From the NCBI GenBank assembly GCA_934463175.1, contig CAKSIW010000013.1, forward strand, positions 1 to 43,875: DNA of 43,875 nt, read 5' to 3'. Below are positions 1 through 9,024 of this stretch, piece by piece (the stretch's first letter is position 1; each line of letters opens with the position of its first letter). Source of the stretch: an uncultured Clostridia bacterium (lineage in GTDB: Bacteria; Bacillota; Clostridia; Monoglobales; Monoglobaceae). A model generated the notes under the pieces. The model worked only from the letters and a program-made list of their open reading frames with translations, made no database searches and was not told the DNA's origin. The translations under genes were made by a program, and so were the position numbers.

Positions 1-701
1 AGCGCACAGTGACCGTGTTCGACCGTGCCGAGATATACGCCGCGGCTGCCGTCCTCGTCAAAGCCGCGCCCGTCGGGGCAGCCGCTGTAGGAAAAATAGG
101 TTTCGCCCGATTTTGAAATCTCACTCCGCTTATGAATATGTCCGAGTGCGAGATAGTCAAGGCGGCTGCCGGAAATGTCTGCGGCGGTTATCGGGTTATA
201 GCCGCCCTTGTCTGCAAGCTCGCCGTGGAGAACACCGAGAGAAATATATCCGTCCGGACAAGGACATTCCACAGAGAGCAGGGATTTTTCACAGTGCAGG
301 TCATCAAAGCCCGCACCCCAGAGCCGAACCTTTTTTTCGGGAAAGTCGGCAAATTCAAGCCCGGATGTGAACACCACCGTGTTTGACGGAAAGCTGTGTT
401 TCCGATAGACAGAGCCTTGACAGGCGCAGTCGTGGTTCCCTGCGGCAATTGCAACAACGGTTTCGGGGATTCCCGAAATTGCGCGGATAACCTCCGAAAC
501 AATGACGGAATCCGCAAACGGGGTGTTGAACAGGTCGCCCGCAATCAGAAGAAAATCAACCTTTTCGGTTTTGCAAAGCCCGATAATCCGAAAGAATGTA
601 TTGAGAATTTCGGAGCGTCCCGAGCCGTATTTGCTGCCGAGAGCCGCGCGGTCTCCGCCGAGATGAACGTCTGCCGTATGTAAAATTTTTATTCCGCTCA
701 T
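1..701 (-). CDS. Metallophosphoesterase, SbcD/YhaO-type DNA-repair nuclease (partial)
   Basis: The first 233 codons of a calcineurin-like phosphoesterase read off the left edge of the window. Visible metal-binding motifs are HTADVHLG (residues 8-15), GDLFN (55-59), GNHD (88-91), a later HGE and GHIHKR, in the order and spacing of the SbcD/Mre11/YhaO family. These enzymes use two metal ions (usually Mn2+) for nuclease activity, normally with an SMC-like ATPase partner (SbcC/YhaN), which would lie outside the window. The ATG at 701 is preferred because an AGGA lies about 10 nt upstream; an in-frame ATG at 710 sits almost on that ribosome binding site. The family call is secure; the exact nuclease role is inferred. 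Confidence 0.88.
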   Translation of the reverse strand, partial: MSGIKILHTADVHLGGDRAALGSKYGSGRSEILNTFFRIIGLCKTEKVDFLLIAGDLFNTPFADSVIVSEVIRAISGIPETVVAIAAGNHDCACQGSVYRKHSFPSNTVVFTSGLEFADFPEKKVRLWGAGFDDLHCEKSLLSVECPCPDGYISLGVLHGELADKGGYNPITAADISGSRLDYLALGHIHKRSEISKSGETYFSYSGCPDGRGFDEDGSRGVYLGTVEHGHCA

Positions 702-806
702 ATGCAACATGTCCTTTCATATATTAGTATTATTGTAACATATGTGCAAAAAAAATTCAATACGGTATAAATCTTAAAAAATAATTGGCAAGTTTTTGGT
801 AAATAA

Positions 807-835
807 TTGACAAATACAAAAAAAGGTGGTAATAT
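807..835 (+). promoter_or_regulatory. Promoter of the V-type ATPase operon
   Basis: A consensus -35 TTGACA (807-812) and a -10-like TAATAT (830-835) are separated by 17 nt in very AT-rich DNA, about 100 bp upstream of the first ATPase gene. The remainder of 702-932 shows no gene. Confidence 0.7.
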
Positions 836-932
836 AAATTTAATTATTTTGTATATATTTTGAGGTAAATGCCAAAAATTTATTATAACGTAACAACGAA
901 AACAGTTCAGATTCTGAAAGGAAGTGTTGAAA

Positions 933-1247
933 TTGACGACGGAGGCAATTGAGAAAATACGTGCGGCGGAGCAGGCTTCGGCTGAGACAGAAAAACTTGC
1001 AGCGGAACAGGCGGAAAGCATTGCAAGGGAAGCGTCGGAACGGGCTGAAAAAATTGTGTCCGATGCAAAGGCAGAGGGCGAAAGACGGCTTGCGGAGGCA
1101 GTGGAGTATGCAAAACGCAAAGCTTCCGAGTGCAGCGCAAAGGAGAAAGAAAACATGCGGAGTGCGCTTGACGCGCTTGCGGAGAAGGCATCGGCGAAAT
1201 ATGCCGACGCGGCAGAGCTGATTGAGAATAAACTGATTTCCGCTTGA
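933..1247 (+). CDS. ntpF: V-type ATPase peripheral stalk subunit G/H (NtpF-like)
   Basis: A 104-residue, Ala/Glu/Lys-rich protein predicted to be one continuous helix (TEAIEKIRAAEQ, then many EA/EK heptads). Position first in the operon and composition match the small peripheral-stalk subunit (NtpF in Enterococcus hirae, AhaH in archaea) that pairs with subunit E as a coiled coil to hold the catalytic head against the membrane part. The start is a non-ATG codon: TTG at 933 lies 9 nt after AAGGAA (918-923), whereas the in-frame GTG at 924 touches that site. Sequence alone is low complexity, so the call rests heavily on the operon. Confidence 0.8.
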   Translation: MTTEAIEKIRAAEQASAETEKLAAEQAESIAREASERAEKIVSDAKAEGERRLAEAVEYAKRKASECSAKEKENMRSALDALAEKASAKYADAAELIENKLISA

Positions 1248-1264
1248 AAGAGGTGGCATGAGCA

Positions 1265-3292
1265 ATGGCAGTTTTACCAATGGCAAAAATTAATGTTTAC
1301 GGTTTGAAACGCAGCAGGAAAAAAATACTGGAGGCTCTCCAGCTGCTGGGTGTTATCGAGGTGAGGGATTTCACCGCGGAGACTGAGGATTTTGAAAAGT
1401 CCGACACCTCTGCGGCTCAGTCGAGGTTCAACAAGGCAAGGGCGGACGCTCAGCGTGCGCTTGGTGTTCTTGAGGAATATTCGCCTGAGAAGAAATCCGT
1501 TTTTTCATCTCTGGAGGGAAAAACAGAGCTTTCGGGAAAGAAATATGATGAGCTTGTCGGAAAGCGTGATGAAATTCTTGCTTCCGCGGCAAATGTTCTG
1601 AGACTTGAAAAAAGCATATCCGATTTGCGTGCGGAAATTGTGAGAATGCAGACGGCGATTGAAACGCTGTCGCCGTGGCGCGGTCTTGGTGTTCCGATGA
1701 ATTTCAGGGGAACCGAAAAAACTGCGGCATTCATCGGGACATTCCCCGACGCTCACACGGAAGAAGAGCTTTTGTCGGAGCTTGCGGCTGTTTGCGGCGA
1801 ACGCGGAATTGACGGTCTTTCGGATTCGGTTCACATTGAGGTGATAAGTCAGACTGATATGCAAACCTGCGTGTTTGTTCTGTGCGGAAAGGAAGAAGCC
1901 GTGCGGTGTGAGGAGGTTCTGCGGTATATGGGATTTGCCGCGCCGGCATCGGTCGGCGGAGAAATTCCGCATGAGAGAATTGGAGAGCTTGAACGCGGAA
2001 TTGAAGGCGCACGGGCGAAAATAAAGGAAAATGAAGAAGAGATCGTCAAGTGTGCGGATATGCGCGGCAAATTCAAGTTTATGGTTGATTATTACGCAAT
2101 GCGTGCGGATAAATATAAGGTGATTTCGCAGCTTGCACAGAGTGCAAACACGTTTGCGCTCACGGGATATATTCCGCTGCGTGATGCGGAGAAAACCGCA
2201 GAAATCCTTGAAGAAAAATACGGTGCGGCGGCGGAATTTGAGAGAGCGTCCGCGGAGGAGGCTCCCGTGGCACTGCAAAACAACGGATTTTCCGCACCGC
2301 TGGAGGGTGTTCTGGAAACCTACAGCCTTCCCGGTCCGGGCGAGATTGACCCGACAACGGTCATGTCTCTGTTCTACTATTTCCTGTTCGGAATCATGCT
2401 TTCGGACGCGGCATACGGGCTGATAATGGTCATCGGCTGCGCACTTGCGCTGTGGAAGTTCCCGAGAATGGACGGAGGAATGAAGAAAACGCTGAAGATG
2501 TTTCTCTACTGCGGAATTTCAACAACTTTCTGGGGCGCAATGTTCGGCGGATTTTTCGGAGATGCGATTCAGGTTGTTTCGTCAACGTTTTTCGGTCACG
2601 AAATTGAGGTGAATCCGCTTTGGTTCTCGCCGATAAATGAGCCGATGAGAATGCTGATGTTCTCGTTTGCCGTCGGAATTGTCCATCTGTTTGCAGGTCT
2701 CGGGGTTAAAATGTATATGCTCGTGAAGGACGGCAAATATCTTGACGCGATTTATGACACGGTGTTCTGGTATCTTCTGGTCGGCGGCGGCATTGTATAT
2801 CTTTTGTCAATGCAGATGTTTGTTGATATGTCGGGACTCGGCTTCAAGCTTCCGCAGCTTGCGGGGAAAATTGCAACCGTTTGCGCGGCAATCGGTGCAG
2901 TCGGAATCGCGCTGACGGCAGGGCGTTCATCGTCAAATCCGTTCAAACGGCTTGCCAAAGGGCTTTATGAGCTGTATAACGTTACGGGATATTTAAGCGA
3001 TATACTTTCATATTCAAGACTGCTTGCACTCGGTCTTGCAACGGGGGTAATCGCAAACGTGTTCAACAAGATGGGCGGAATGCTCGGCGGCGGCGTGGTC
3101 GGTGCAATCGGATTCACAATAATTTTCATTGCAGGACACACGCTGAACATCGGAATTAACCTTCTCGGCGCATATGTTCACACAAACAGACTTCAGTTTG
3201 TTGAGTTTTTCGGCAAGTTCTATGAAGGCGGCGGCGTGAAGTATAACCCGTTCAAGGCAAGTACGGGATATTTTGAAATTGAAAAGGATTAA
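1265..3292 (+). CDS. ntpI: V-type ATPase subunit I (membrane stator, a-subunit)
   Basis: A 675-residue protein with a soluble N-terminal half (to about residue 355, with coiled-coil segments) and a C-terminal half with about seven or eight membrane helices beginning near LFGIMLSDAAYGL. It forms the ion half-channels beside the K ring. The motif SYSRLLALGLA carries the conserved essential arginine of the family (R585 here), and the last helices contain the typical GHTLNIGINLLGAYVH stretch. Length is normal for bacterial NtpI. AGGTGG at 1251-1256 sits 8 nt before the ATG at 1265. It lies 17 nt downstream of the stalk gene in the same operon. Confidence 0.95.
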   Translation: MAVLPMAKINVYGLKRSRKKILEALQLLGVIEVRDFTAETEDFEKSDTSAAQSRFNKARADAQRALGVLEEYSPEKKSVFSSLEGKTELSGKKYDELVGKRDEILASAANVLRLEKSISDLRAEIVRMQTAIETLSPWRGLGVPMNFRGTEKTAAFIGTFPDAHTEEELLSELAAVCGERGIDGLSDSVHIEVISQTDMQTCVFVLCGKEEAVRCEEVLRYMGFAAPASVGGEIPHERIGELERGIEGARAKIKENEEEIVKCADMRGKFKFMVDYYAMRADKYKVISQLAQSANTFALTGYIPLRDAEKTAEILEEKYGAAAEFERASAEEAPVALQNNGFSAPLEGVLETYSLPGPGEIDPTTVMSLFYYFLFGIMLSDAAYGLIMVIGCALALWKFPRMDGGMKKTLKMFLYCGISTTFWGAMFGGFFGDAIQVVSSTFFGHEIEVNPLWFSPINEPMRMLMFSFAVGIVHLFAGLGVKMYMLVKDGKYLDAIYDTVFWYLLVGGGIVYLLSMQMFVDMSGLGFKLPQLAGKIATVCAAIGAVGIALTAGRSSSNPFKRLAKGLYELYNVTGYLSDILSYSRLLALGLATGVIANVFNKMGGMLGGGVVGAIGFTIIFIAGHTLNIGINLLGAYVHTNRLQFVEFFGKFYEGGGVKYNPFKASTGYFEIEKD

Positions 3293-3380
3293 CCGCGGAC
3301 ATTGATGACTCTGCGGATTTAAAGCCCACCGGCCTGCGGTTGGCATAATATAAATATGCAGGCAGAAAGGTTTTGGAAAA

Positions 3381-3878
3381 ATGTTAGCAATTGGAAACGG
3401 AATAGGTATGGCACTGGCTCTGCTCGGCGCGGCTCTTGCGGCTCTTATGGCGGGAATCGGCTCGGCAATCGGAGTTGGTATGGCAGGTGAGGCGGCAGCA
3501 GGAGTTGTCACAGAAGATCCTCAGAAATTCGGTAAGGTTCTGATTCTTCAGCTCCTCCCGGGCACACAGGGAATCTACGGTCTGCTCATTGCATTCATAA
3601 CACTGTCGCAGATTGGTATTCTCGGCGGAGGCGGAGTTGATGTTTCATTTGCGCAGGGGCTTTTATATCTTGCGGCTTGCCTTCCGATGGCATTTGTCGG
3701 ATACCGTTCCGCAAAGAGCCAGGCAAGAGCGGCTGTTGCAGGCATTTCGCTCGTTGCGAAGAAGCCCGATCAGGCAGGTAAGGCAATTATATTTGCGGCA
3801 ATGGTTGAGACATATGCAATTCTTGCGCTGCTTATTTCAATCCTTGCAATTGTCAGCATTCCTTCAATCAATATCTAA
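3381..3878 (+). CDS. ntpK: V-type ATPase subunit K (rotor proteolipid, Na+-type)
   Basis: A 165-residue, four-helix duplicated proteolipid that forms the rotor ring. It aligns well with Enterococcus hirae NtpK from memory: the first hairpin contains LQLLPGTQG and the second FAAMVETYAIL. Residues L59, T62, Q63, Q114 and E143 correspond to the five Na+ ligands of E. hirae NtpK (L61, T64, Q65, Q110, E139). The enzyme is therefore predicted to move Na+ rather than H+. AAAGG lies upstream of the ATG. An 88-nt leader separates it from subunit I, which may help the higher expression needed for a multi-copy ring. Confidence 0.95.
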   Translation: MLAIGNGIGMALALLGAALAALMAGIGSAIGVGMAGEAAAGVVTEDPQKFGKVLILQLLPGTQGIYGLLIAFITLSQIGILGGGGVDVSFAQGLLYLAACLPMAFVGYRSAKSQARAAVAGISLVAKKPDQAGKAIIFAAMVETYAILALLISILAIVSIPSINI

Positions 3879-3934
3879 TGCTATCGGGGCATTGGCACAC
3901 AGGCGGCTTTTGTCTTGGGAAAGGAATGGTTGAG

Positions 3935-4522
3935 ATGACAGGACTTGAAAATATAATAAAACAGATTGAAAGCGATGCGGCGGCACGTGCGGAGGAGGTC
4001 ACAGCCAAGGCGAAGCAGGCGGCGGAGGAGACTGTCCGCGCGGCAGAGGCTCAGGCTGAGAAGATTTCATCGGATTATGCGGAGCGCATTGAAAAAGCGG
4101 CGGCAGAAATCGCCGAGCGCGGACAATCCGCAGACACTCTGGAACGCAGCCGCGGAATTTTGCTCAAAAAACAGGAAATCATAAGAAGCTTCATTGAACG
4201 TGCAAAAAAAGACATTTCCGAGAGCAAGCCCGAAAAGTATTTCGGACTGATGGAAAAGCTTTTGGATAAATATGCACAGAGCGGCAGCGGATATATCATC
4301 ATGCAGGAGAAGGACAAAAAGAACATGACAAAGTCCTTCAAGGCGGCGGTTGACGCGCACGGACTGGAGATTTCTGAGGAAAACGGAGCGGCGGACGGAG
4401 GCTTTATTCTGGTTTACGGAAGCATTGAGGTGAACTGCACACTCGGTGCAATATTCGACGCGTATGACGAGGAGCTTTCCGACATGCTGAACTCATTTCT
4501 CTACGGCACGGGAGGGGTTTAA
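3935..4522 (+). CDS. ntpE: V-type ATPase subunit E (peripheral stalk)
   Basis: A 195-residue protein with an N-terminal charged coiled coil (about residues 1-100, rich in A, E, K and R) and a C-terminal globular part, the usual build and length of the E subunit. It pairs with the small G/H-type subunit to make the peripheral stalks. The open frame extends back to 3878, but AAGGA at 3921-3925 places the real start at the ATG at 3935 (9-nt spacing); the ATG at 3926 abuts the ribosome binding site. Its stop codon is directly followed by the start of subunit C, so translation is probably coupled. Confidence 0.9.
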   Translation: MTGLENIIKQIESDAAARAEEVTAKAKQAAEETVRAAEAQAEKISSDYAERIEKAAAEIAERGQSADTLERSRGILLKKQEIIRSFIERAKKDISESKPEKYFGLMEKLLDKYAQSGSGYIIMQEKDKKNMTKSFKAAVDAHGLEISEENGAADGGFILVYGSIEVNCTLGAIFDAYDEELSDMLNSFLYGTGGV

Positions 4523-5488
4523 ATGGCTGAACAGTATACCTATGCCGTGGCGCGGATTCATGCAAAAGAGGTGTCGCTGCTGAACGGACAGGACTTGGAG
4601 CAGCTGCTTGGCTGTAAAAGTGCGGACGAGGTCACAGCCTGTCTTGCCGACAAGGGCTTTGACTGCGGCAGCGGAGACACTGCGGACGATATTGTCGGAC
4701 GTGAGAGGGAAAAGACCCTGAAGCTGATTTCGGAGGTTGTCGGGGATATGTCGGATTTTGATATATTTCTTTACGAAAACGATTATCATAATCTGAAGGC
4801 GGCGGTGAAGTCTGTTGTGACAAAGGAAAATCCCGAAAGAATCTTTGTCGGAGACGGGACTGTGCCGTCAGAGGTGATTAAGAGCGCGGTTGCGGAGCGT
4901 GACTACACAGCACTGCCGCCGCGAATGGCAGAAGCGGCGGAGGAAGCCGTGCATGTTTTGCTTGAAACGGGAGACGGCGGTCTCTGCGATATGCTGATTG
5001 ACAAGGCATATCTTGACGCAGTCAGAACGGCAGGCGATGATTCGGACAGCCCGATGATAAAAAGCTATGCGGAGCTGACGGTCGCGCTTGCGGACATCAG
5101 GATTGCATCGCGCGGTGCGCGTCTCGGGAAAGGCGCGGAGTTTTTCAGAAAAAGCCTTGCGGAGTGTGCGAAGCTTGACGTGTCAAGCCTTGGCACGGCT
5201 GCGGCAAAGGGTATGGACGAGCTTTTGGAGTATATTGCATGCACGGACTATTCAAATGCGGCGGACGCACTCCGCGAATCGCAGACTGCACTTGAAAAGT
5301 GGTGCGATGACAGGCTCATGGAGGAAATCCGGAAGGAACGGTTCAATCAGTTCACAATTGCTCCGATTGCGGCATATTTCATGGCGCGCGAAAGCGAGCT
5401 GAAGGCGGTCAGACTCATTCTGACGGGCAAGCAGAACAGACTGGACGACAGCATTATTAGAGAAAGGCTGAGAATGCTTTATGTATAA
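4523..5488 (+). CDS. ntpC: V-type ATPase subunit C (central axle cap)
   Basis: A 321-residue, mostly helical protein of the V/A-ATPase C (d) family, opening with YTYAVARIHAKEVSLLNGQDLEQLL, which is characteristic of the family. It couples the central stalk (D and F) to the K ring. The ATG immediately follows the stop of subunit E, with GGAGGGG just upstream. The 3' end overlaps subunit F by 8 nt. Length is close to the E. hirae protein (about 330 residues). Nothing unusual is visible. Confidence 0.9.
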   Translation: MAEQYTYAVARIHAKEVSLLNGQDLEQLLGCKSADEVTACLADKGFDCGSGDTADDIVGREREKTLKLISEVVGDMSDFDIFLYENDYHNLKAAVKSVVTKENPERIFVGDGTVPSEVIKSAVAERDYTALPPRMAEAAEEAVHVLLETGDGGLCDMLIDKAYLDAVRTAGDDSDSPMIKSYAELTVALADIRIASRGARLGKGAEFFRKSLAECAKLDVSSLGTAAAKGMDELLEYIACTDYSNAADALRESQTALEKWCDDRLMEEIRKERFNQFTIAPIAAYFMARESELKAVRLILTGKQNRLDDSIIRERLRMLYV

Positions 5489-5804
5489 GGGTGTAGCGGT
5501 AATAGGAGACAGAGACAGTATTTACGGGTTTGCCTCAATCGGTCTCAGCATATTCCCCGTCACGGGACGGGAGGACGGCGCGGAAACCTTCAGGAAGCTT
5601 TGCCGCGGCGACTATGCGGTTATATATATAACCGAAGCACTGGCGGAGCTTTTGGAGGAAGAGATTGCGGAAACCGAGGATAAAATGTGTCCTGCGGTCA
5701 TATTGATACCGGGCGTGTACGGAAACACGGGCAAGGGAATTGACAATGTGAAAAAATCCGTTGAAAAGGCGGTTGGCTCAGACATACTGTTCGGCGGCGA
5801 ATGA
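5481..5804 (+). CDS. ntpG: V-type ATPase subunit F (central stalk, NtpG)
   Basis: A 107-residue Rossmann-like small subunit beginning GVAVIGDRDSIYGFASIGL, followed by the YAVIYITEALAELL strand-helix typical of V-ATPase subunit F. It binds subunit D on the central rotor shaft and stimulates ATPase activity. The gene overlaps the end of subunit C by 8 nt, implying translational coupling, and is followed by a 65-nt gap before the catalytic subunit. Confidence 0.92.
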   Translation: MYKGVAVIGDRDSIYGFASIGLSIFPVTGREDGAETFRKLCRGDYAVIYITEALAELLEEEIAETEDKMCPAVILIPGVYGNTGKGIDNVKKSVEKAVGSDILFGGE

Positions 5805-5869
5805 TGCCGCAGGATTGACGCTCATCTGCAATATGCGGAGCGAGACTTGAATTTAAGGAAGTGATATAT

Positions 5870-7639
5870 GTGAGTATCGGAAAGATAAAAAAGGTTGCGG
5901 GACCTTTGGTTATTGCTGAAAATATGCGTGATGCGAACATGTTCGATGTGGTTCGTGTCAGCAATCAGCGGTTAATCGGCGAGATAATCGAAATGCACGG
6001 CGATTTGGCTTCGGTTCAGGTTTATGAGGAAACCTCGGGACTGGGACCGGGCGAGCCTGTTGAATCCACGGGAAGCCCGCTCAGCGTTGAACTGGGGCCC
6101 GGGCTCATCGGCGGTATATTTGACGGAATCCAAAGACCTCTTGAAACAATAATGGAGGTTTCGGGAAACAATCTTCAGCGCGGAGTTGAGGTTGCGTCGC
6201 TTGACAGAAACAAAAAATGGGACTTTTTGCCTGCTGCAAAGGCCGGTGACCGTGTTTCGGGCGGCGATATAATCGGAACGGTGCGTGAGACCGATGTTGT
6301 GACTCAGAAAATCATGGTTCCGAATGGCATTGAAGGCACGGTGAAAAGCATAAATGAAGGCAGCTTCACAGTGACCGACACGGTTGCGGAGATTGAAACG
6401 GCAGACGGCAGGACAGAGAGTGTGACGCTCATGCAGAAATGGCCTGTCCGCGTTGAAAGACCGTATAAGCGCAAGCTGCCGCCCGAAATGCCGCTTGTGA
6501 CGGGGCAGAGAGTCATTGATACCCTGTTCCCGATTGCAAAGGGCGGTGTTGCGTCAGTTCCGGGACCGTTCGGCAGCGGAAAGACGGTTGTTCAGCACCA
6601 GCTTGCAAAGTGGGCGGAGGCGGATATAGTTGTCTATATCGGCTGCGGCGAGCGCGGAAATGAGATGACAGATGTTCTGAACGAGTTCCCCGAACTGATT
6701 GACCCGAAAACGGGACGTTCGCTCATGGAAAGAACCGTTCTGATTGCGAACACCTCCGACATGCCCGTTGCGGCGCGTGAGGCTTCAATTTACACGGGAA
6801 TAACAATTGCGGAATACTTCAGAGATATGGGATATTCCGTGGCACTCATGGCGGATTCCACCTCGCGCTGGGCGGAGGCTCTGCGTGAGATGTCGGGACG
6901 TCTTGAGGAAATGCCCGGTGAGGAGGGCTATCCCGCATATCTCGGCAGCCGTCTTGCACAGTTCTATGAGCGTGCCGGAAGAGTTGTCGCAAACGGAAAC
7001 GACGACAGAGAGGGAACGCTTTCGGTTATCGGTGCGGTGTCACCCCCGGGCGGCGATATTTCAGAGCCTGTTTCCCAGGCAACACTGCGAATTGTCAAGG
7101 TGTTCTGGGGACTTGATTCGTCTCTTGCATACAAGAGACATTTCCCTGCAATAAACTGGCTCACAAGCTATTCTCTCTATGCCGACACGATGGCTGTCTG
7201 GTTTGACCGCGAATCGGGAGGAAACTGGACGGAGCTTCGCGCAAGGATAATGAGAATTTTGCAGAATGAGGCGGAGCTTGAAGAAATCGTGAAGCTTGTC
7301 GGCATGGACGCACTGTCCGCGCCCGACAGACTGACGCTTGAAACCGCGCGTTCAATCCGTGAGGACTTCCTTCATCAGGACGCGTTCCATGAGGTTGACA
7401 CATTCACCTCGGTTCGCAAGCAATATCTGATGATGAAGCTGATTCTCATGTATTACGATTTGTCATCGGAGGCTCTGACGTGCGGTGCGGATATTGAAAC
7501 GCTTGTTTCGCTTCCCGTAAGAGAAAAAATCGGCAGATATAAATACACTCATCAGGACAGTGTTGAAAAGGAATTTGAAAGCATATCGGAGACGATGAGA
7601 AGCGAGATAAATAATGCTGTGTCGGGGAGGAAAAGCTGA
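5870..7639 (+). CDS. ntpA: V-type ATPase catalytic subunit A
   Basis: A 589-residue catalytic subunit. It carries the Walker A motif GPFGSGKT (residues 232-239), GERGNEM, the Walker B-like strand SVALMADSTSRWAEALRE and the A-subunit-specific non-homologous insert between the N-terminal barrel and the nucleotide domain. It hydrolyses or makes ATP at the A-B interfaces of the A3B3 head. The frame opens at 5861 with GTG, but TAAGGAA ends at 5860, so the GTG at 5870 (9-nt spacing, protein MSIGKIKKVAGPL) is the better start. The stop overlaps the ATG of subunit B by one base. Confidence 0.96.
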   Translation: MSIGKIKKVAGPLVIAENMRDANMFDVVRVSNQRLIGEIIEMHGDLASVQVYEETSGLGPGEPVESTGSPLSVELGPGLIGGIFDGIQRPLETIMEVSGNNLQRGVEVASLDRNKKWDFLPAAKAGDRVSGGDIIGTVRETDVVTQKIMVPNGIEGTVKSINEGSFTVTDTVAEIETADGRTESVTLMQKWPVRVERPYKRKLPPEMPLVTGQRVIDTLFPIAKGGVASVPGPFGSGKTVVQHQLAKWAEADIVVYIGCGERGNEMTDVLNEFPELIDPKTGRSLMERTVLIANTSDMPVAAREASIYTGITIAEYFRDMGYSVALMADSTSRWAEALREMSGRLEEMPGEEGYPAYLGSRLAQFYERAGRVVANGNDDREGTLSVIGAVSPPGGDISEPVSQATLRIVKVFWGLDSSLAYKRHFPAINWLTSYSLYADTMAVWFDRESGGNWTELRARIMRILQNEAELEEIVKLVGMDALSAPDRLTLETARSIREDFLHQDAFHEVDTFTSVRKQYLMMKLILMYYDLSSEALTCGADIETLVSLPVREKIGRYKYTHQDSVEKEFESISETMRSEINNAVSGRKS

Positions 7640-9009
7640 TGCCAAAGGAATACAGAACAATTGAAGAGGTTGCGGGACCGCTCATGCTGGTCCGGGACGT
7701 GACTGATGTAAACTATAATGAGCTTGGCGAGATTGAGCTTGCAAACGGCGAAAAACGCCGCTGCAAGGTTTTGGAAATTGACGGCGGAAATGCGCTTGTT
7801 CAGCTTTTTGAGTCCTCAACGGGTATCAATCTGTCAAACAGCAGGGTGCGTTTTTTGGGACGGTCAATGGAGCTTGGTGTGTCTGCGGATATGCTCGGAC
7901 GCGTCTTTGACGGTCTCGGACGACCGATTGACGCAGGCCCCGAGATTCTTCCCGAAAAGAGAATGGACATTAACGGCTTGCCGATGAACCCTGCCGCAAG
8001 AAACTATCCGCAGGAGTTCATACAGACGGGTGTATCTGCAATTGACGGCTTGAACACACTGGTCAGAGGTCAGAAGCTGCCGATTTTCTCGGCAAGCGGT
8101 CTGCCTCACGCAAGGCTGGCGGCGCAGATTGCACGTCAGGCACAGGTTCGCGGAACAAATGAGCAGTTTGCCGTTGTTTTTGCTGCAATCGGAATCACGT
8201 TTGAGGAATCGGAATTTTTCATTGACAGCTTCCGCGAGACGGGTGCAATTGACAGAACGGTCATGTTTGTCAATCTTGCAAACGACCCTGCCGTTGAGCG
8301 TATCGCAACACCGCGTATGGCTCTGACAGCAGCGGAATATCTTGCGTTTGAGAAGAACATGCACGTTCTGGTCATTCTCACCGACATAACAAACTATGCC
8401 GACGCACTGCGTGAGGTTTCGGCAGCGCGCAAGGAGGTTCCGGGACGCCGCGGCTATCCGGGATATATGTATACAGACCTTGCAACTCTTTATGAGAGAG
8501 CAGGCAGACAAAAGGGAAGAGACGGGAGCATAACGATGATACCGATTCTGACAATGCCGGAGGACGACAAAACCCACCCGATTCCCGACTTGACAGGATA
8601 TATCACGGAAGGGCAGATTATTCTCAGCCGTGAGCTATACAGAAAGAATGTTCTGCCTCCGATTGACGTTCTGCCGTCGCTTTCAAGACTGAAGGATAAG
8701 GGTATCGGCGAGGGGAAAACCCGTGCCGACCATGCGAACACGATGAATCAGCTGTTTGCGGCATATGCGCGCGGCAAGGACGCACGTGAGCTGATGGTGA
8801 TTCTCGGCGAGGCGGCTCTCACTGACATTGACAAGATTTATGCGCGGTTTGCCGACGCTTTCGAGGAAGAATATGTCTCGCAGGGCTTTGACAAAAACCG
8901 TGACATTGAAGAGACCCTTGAAATCGGCTGGAAGCTGCTTTCAATTCTGCCCAAGAGCGAGCTGAAAAGAATCAAGGACGAGTTTATTGAAAAATATTAT
9001 GTTGGATAA
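7639..9009 (+). CDS. ntpB: V-type ATPase non-catalytic subunit B
   Basis: A 456-residue B subunit. It is homologous to subunit A but lacks an intact P-loop (the corresponding segment reads SASGLPHARLAAQIARQ), as expected for the regulatory B subunit, and contains the signature VPGRRGYPGYMYTDLATLYERAGR. It alternates with A in the A3B3 head and supplies the arginine finger. The start ATG shares one base with the stop of subunit A, a tight translational coupling. Length and sequence are ordinary for the family. Confidence 0.96.
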   Translation: MPKEYRTIEEVAGPLMLVRDVTDVNYNELGEIELANGEKRRCKVLEIDGGNALVQLFESSTGINLSNSRVRFLGRSMELGVSADMLGRVFDGLGRPIDAGPEILPEKRMDINGLPMNPAARNYPQEFIQTGVSAIDGLNTLVRGQKLPIFSASGLPHARLAAQIARQAQVRGTNEQFAVVFAAIGITFEESEFFIDSFRETGAIDRTVMFVNLANDPAVERIATPRMALTAAEYLAFEKNMHVLVILTDITNYADALREVSAARKEVPGRRGYPGYMYTDLATLYERAGRQKGRDGSITMIPILTMPEDDKTHPIPDLTGYITEGQIILSRELYRKNVLPPIDVLPSLSRLKDKGIGEGKTRADHANTMNQLFAAYARGKDARELMVILGEAALTDIDKIYARFADAFEEEYVSQGFDKNRDIEETLEIGWKLLSILPKSELKRIKDEFIEKYYVG

Positions 9010-9024
9010 AGGAAGGTGTGAGCG

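Noticed and set aside
1505..2278. A 257-codon minus-strand open frame opposite subunit I.
   Set aside because: It lies fully inside a complete ATPase gene and its protein is of shadow-like composition.
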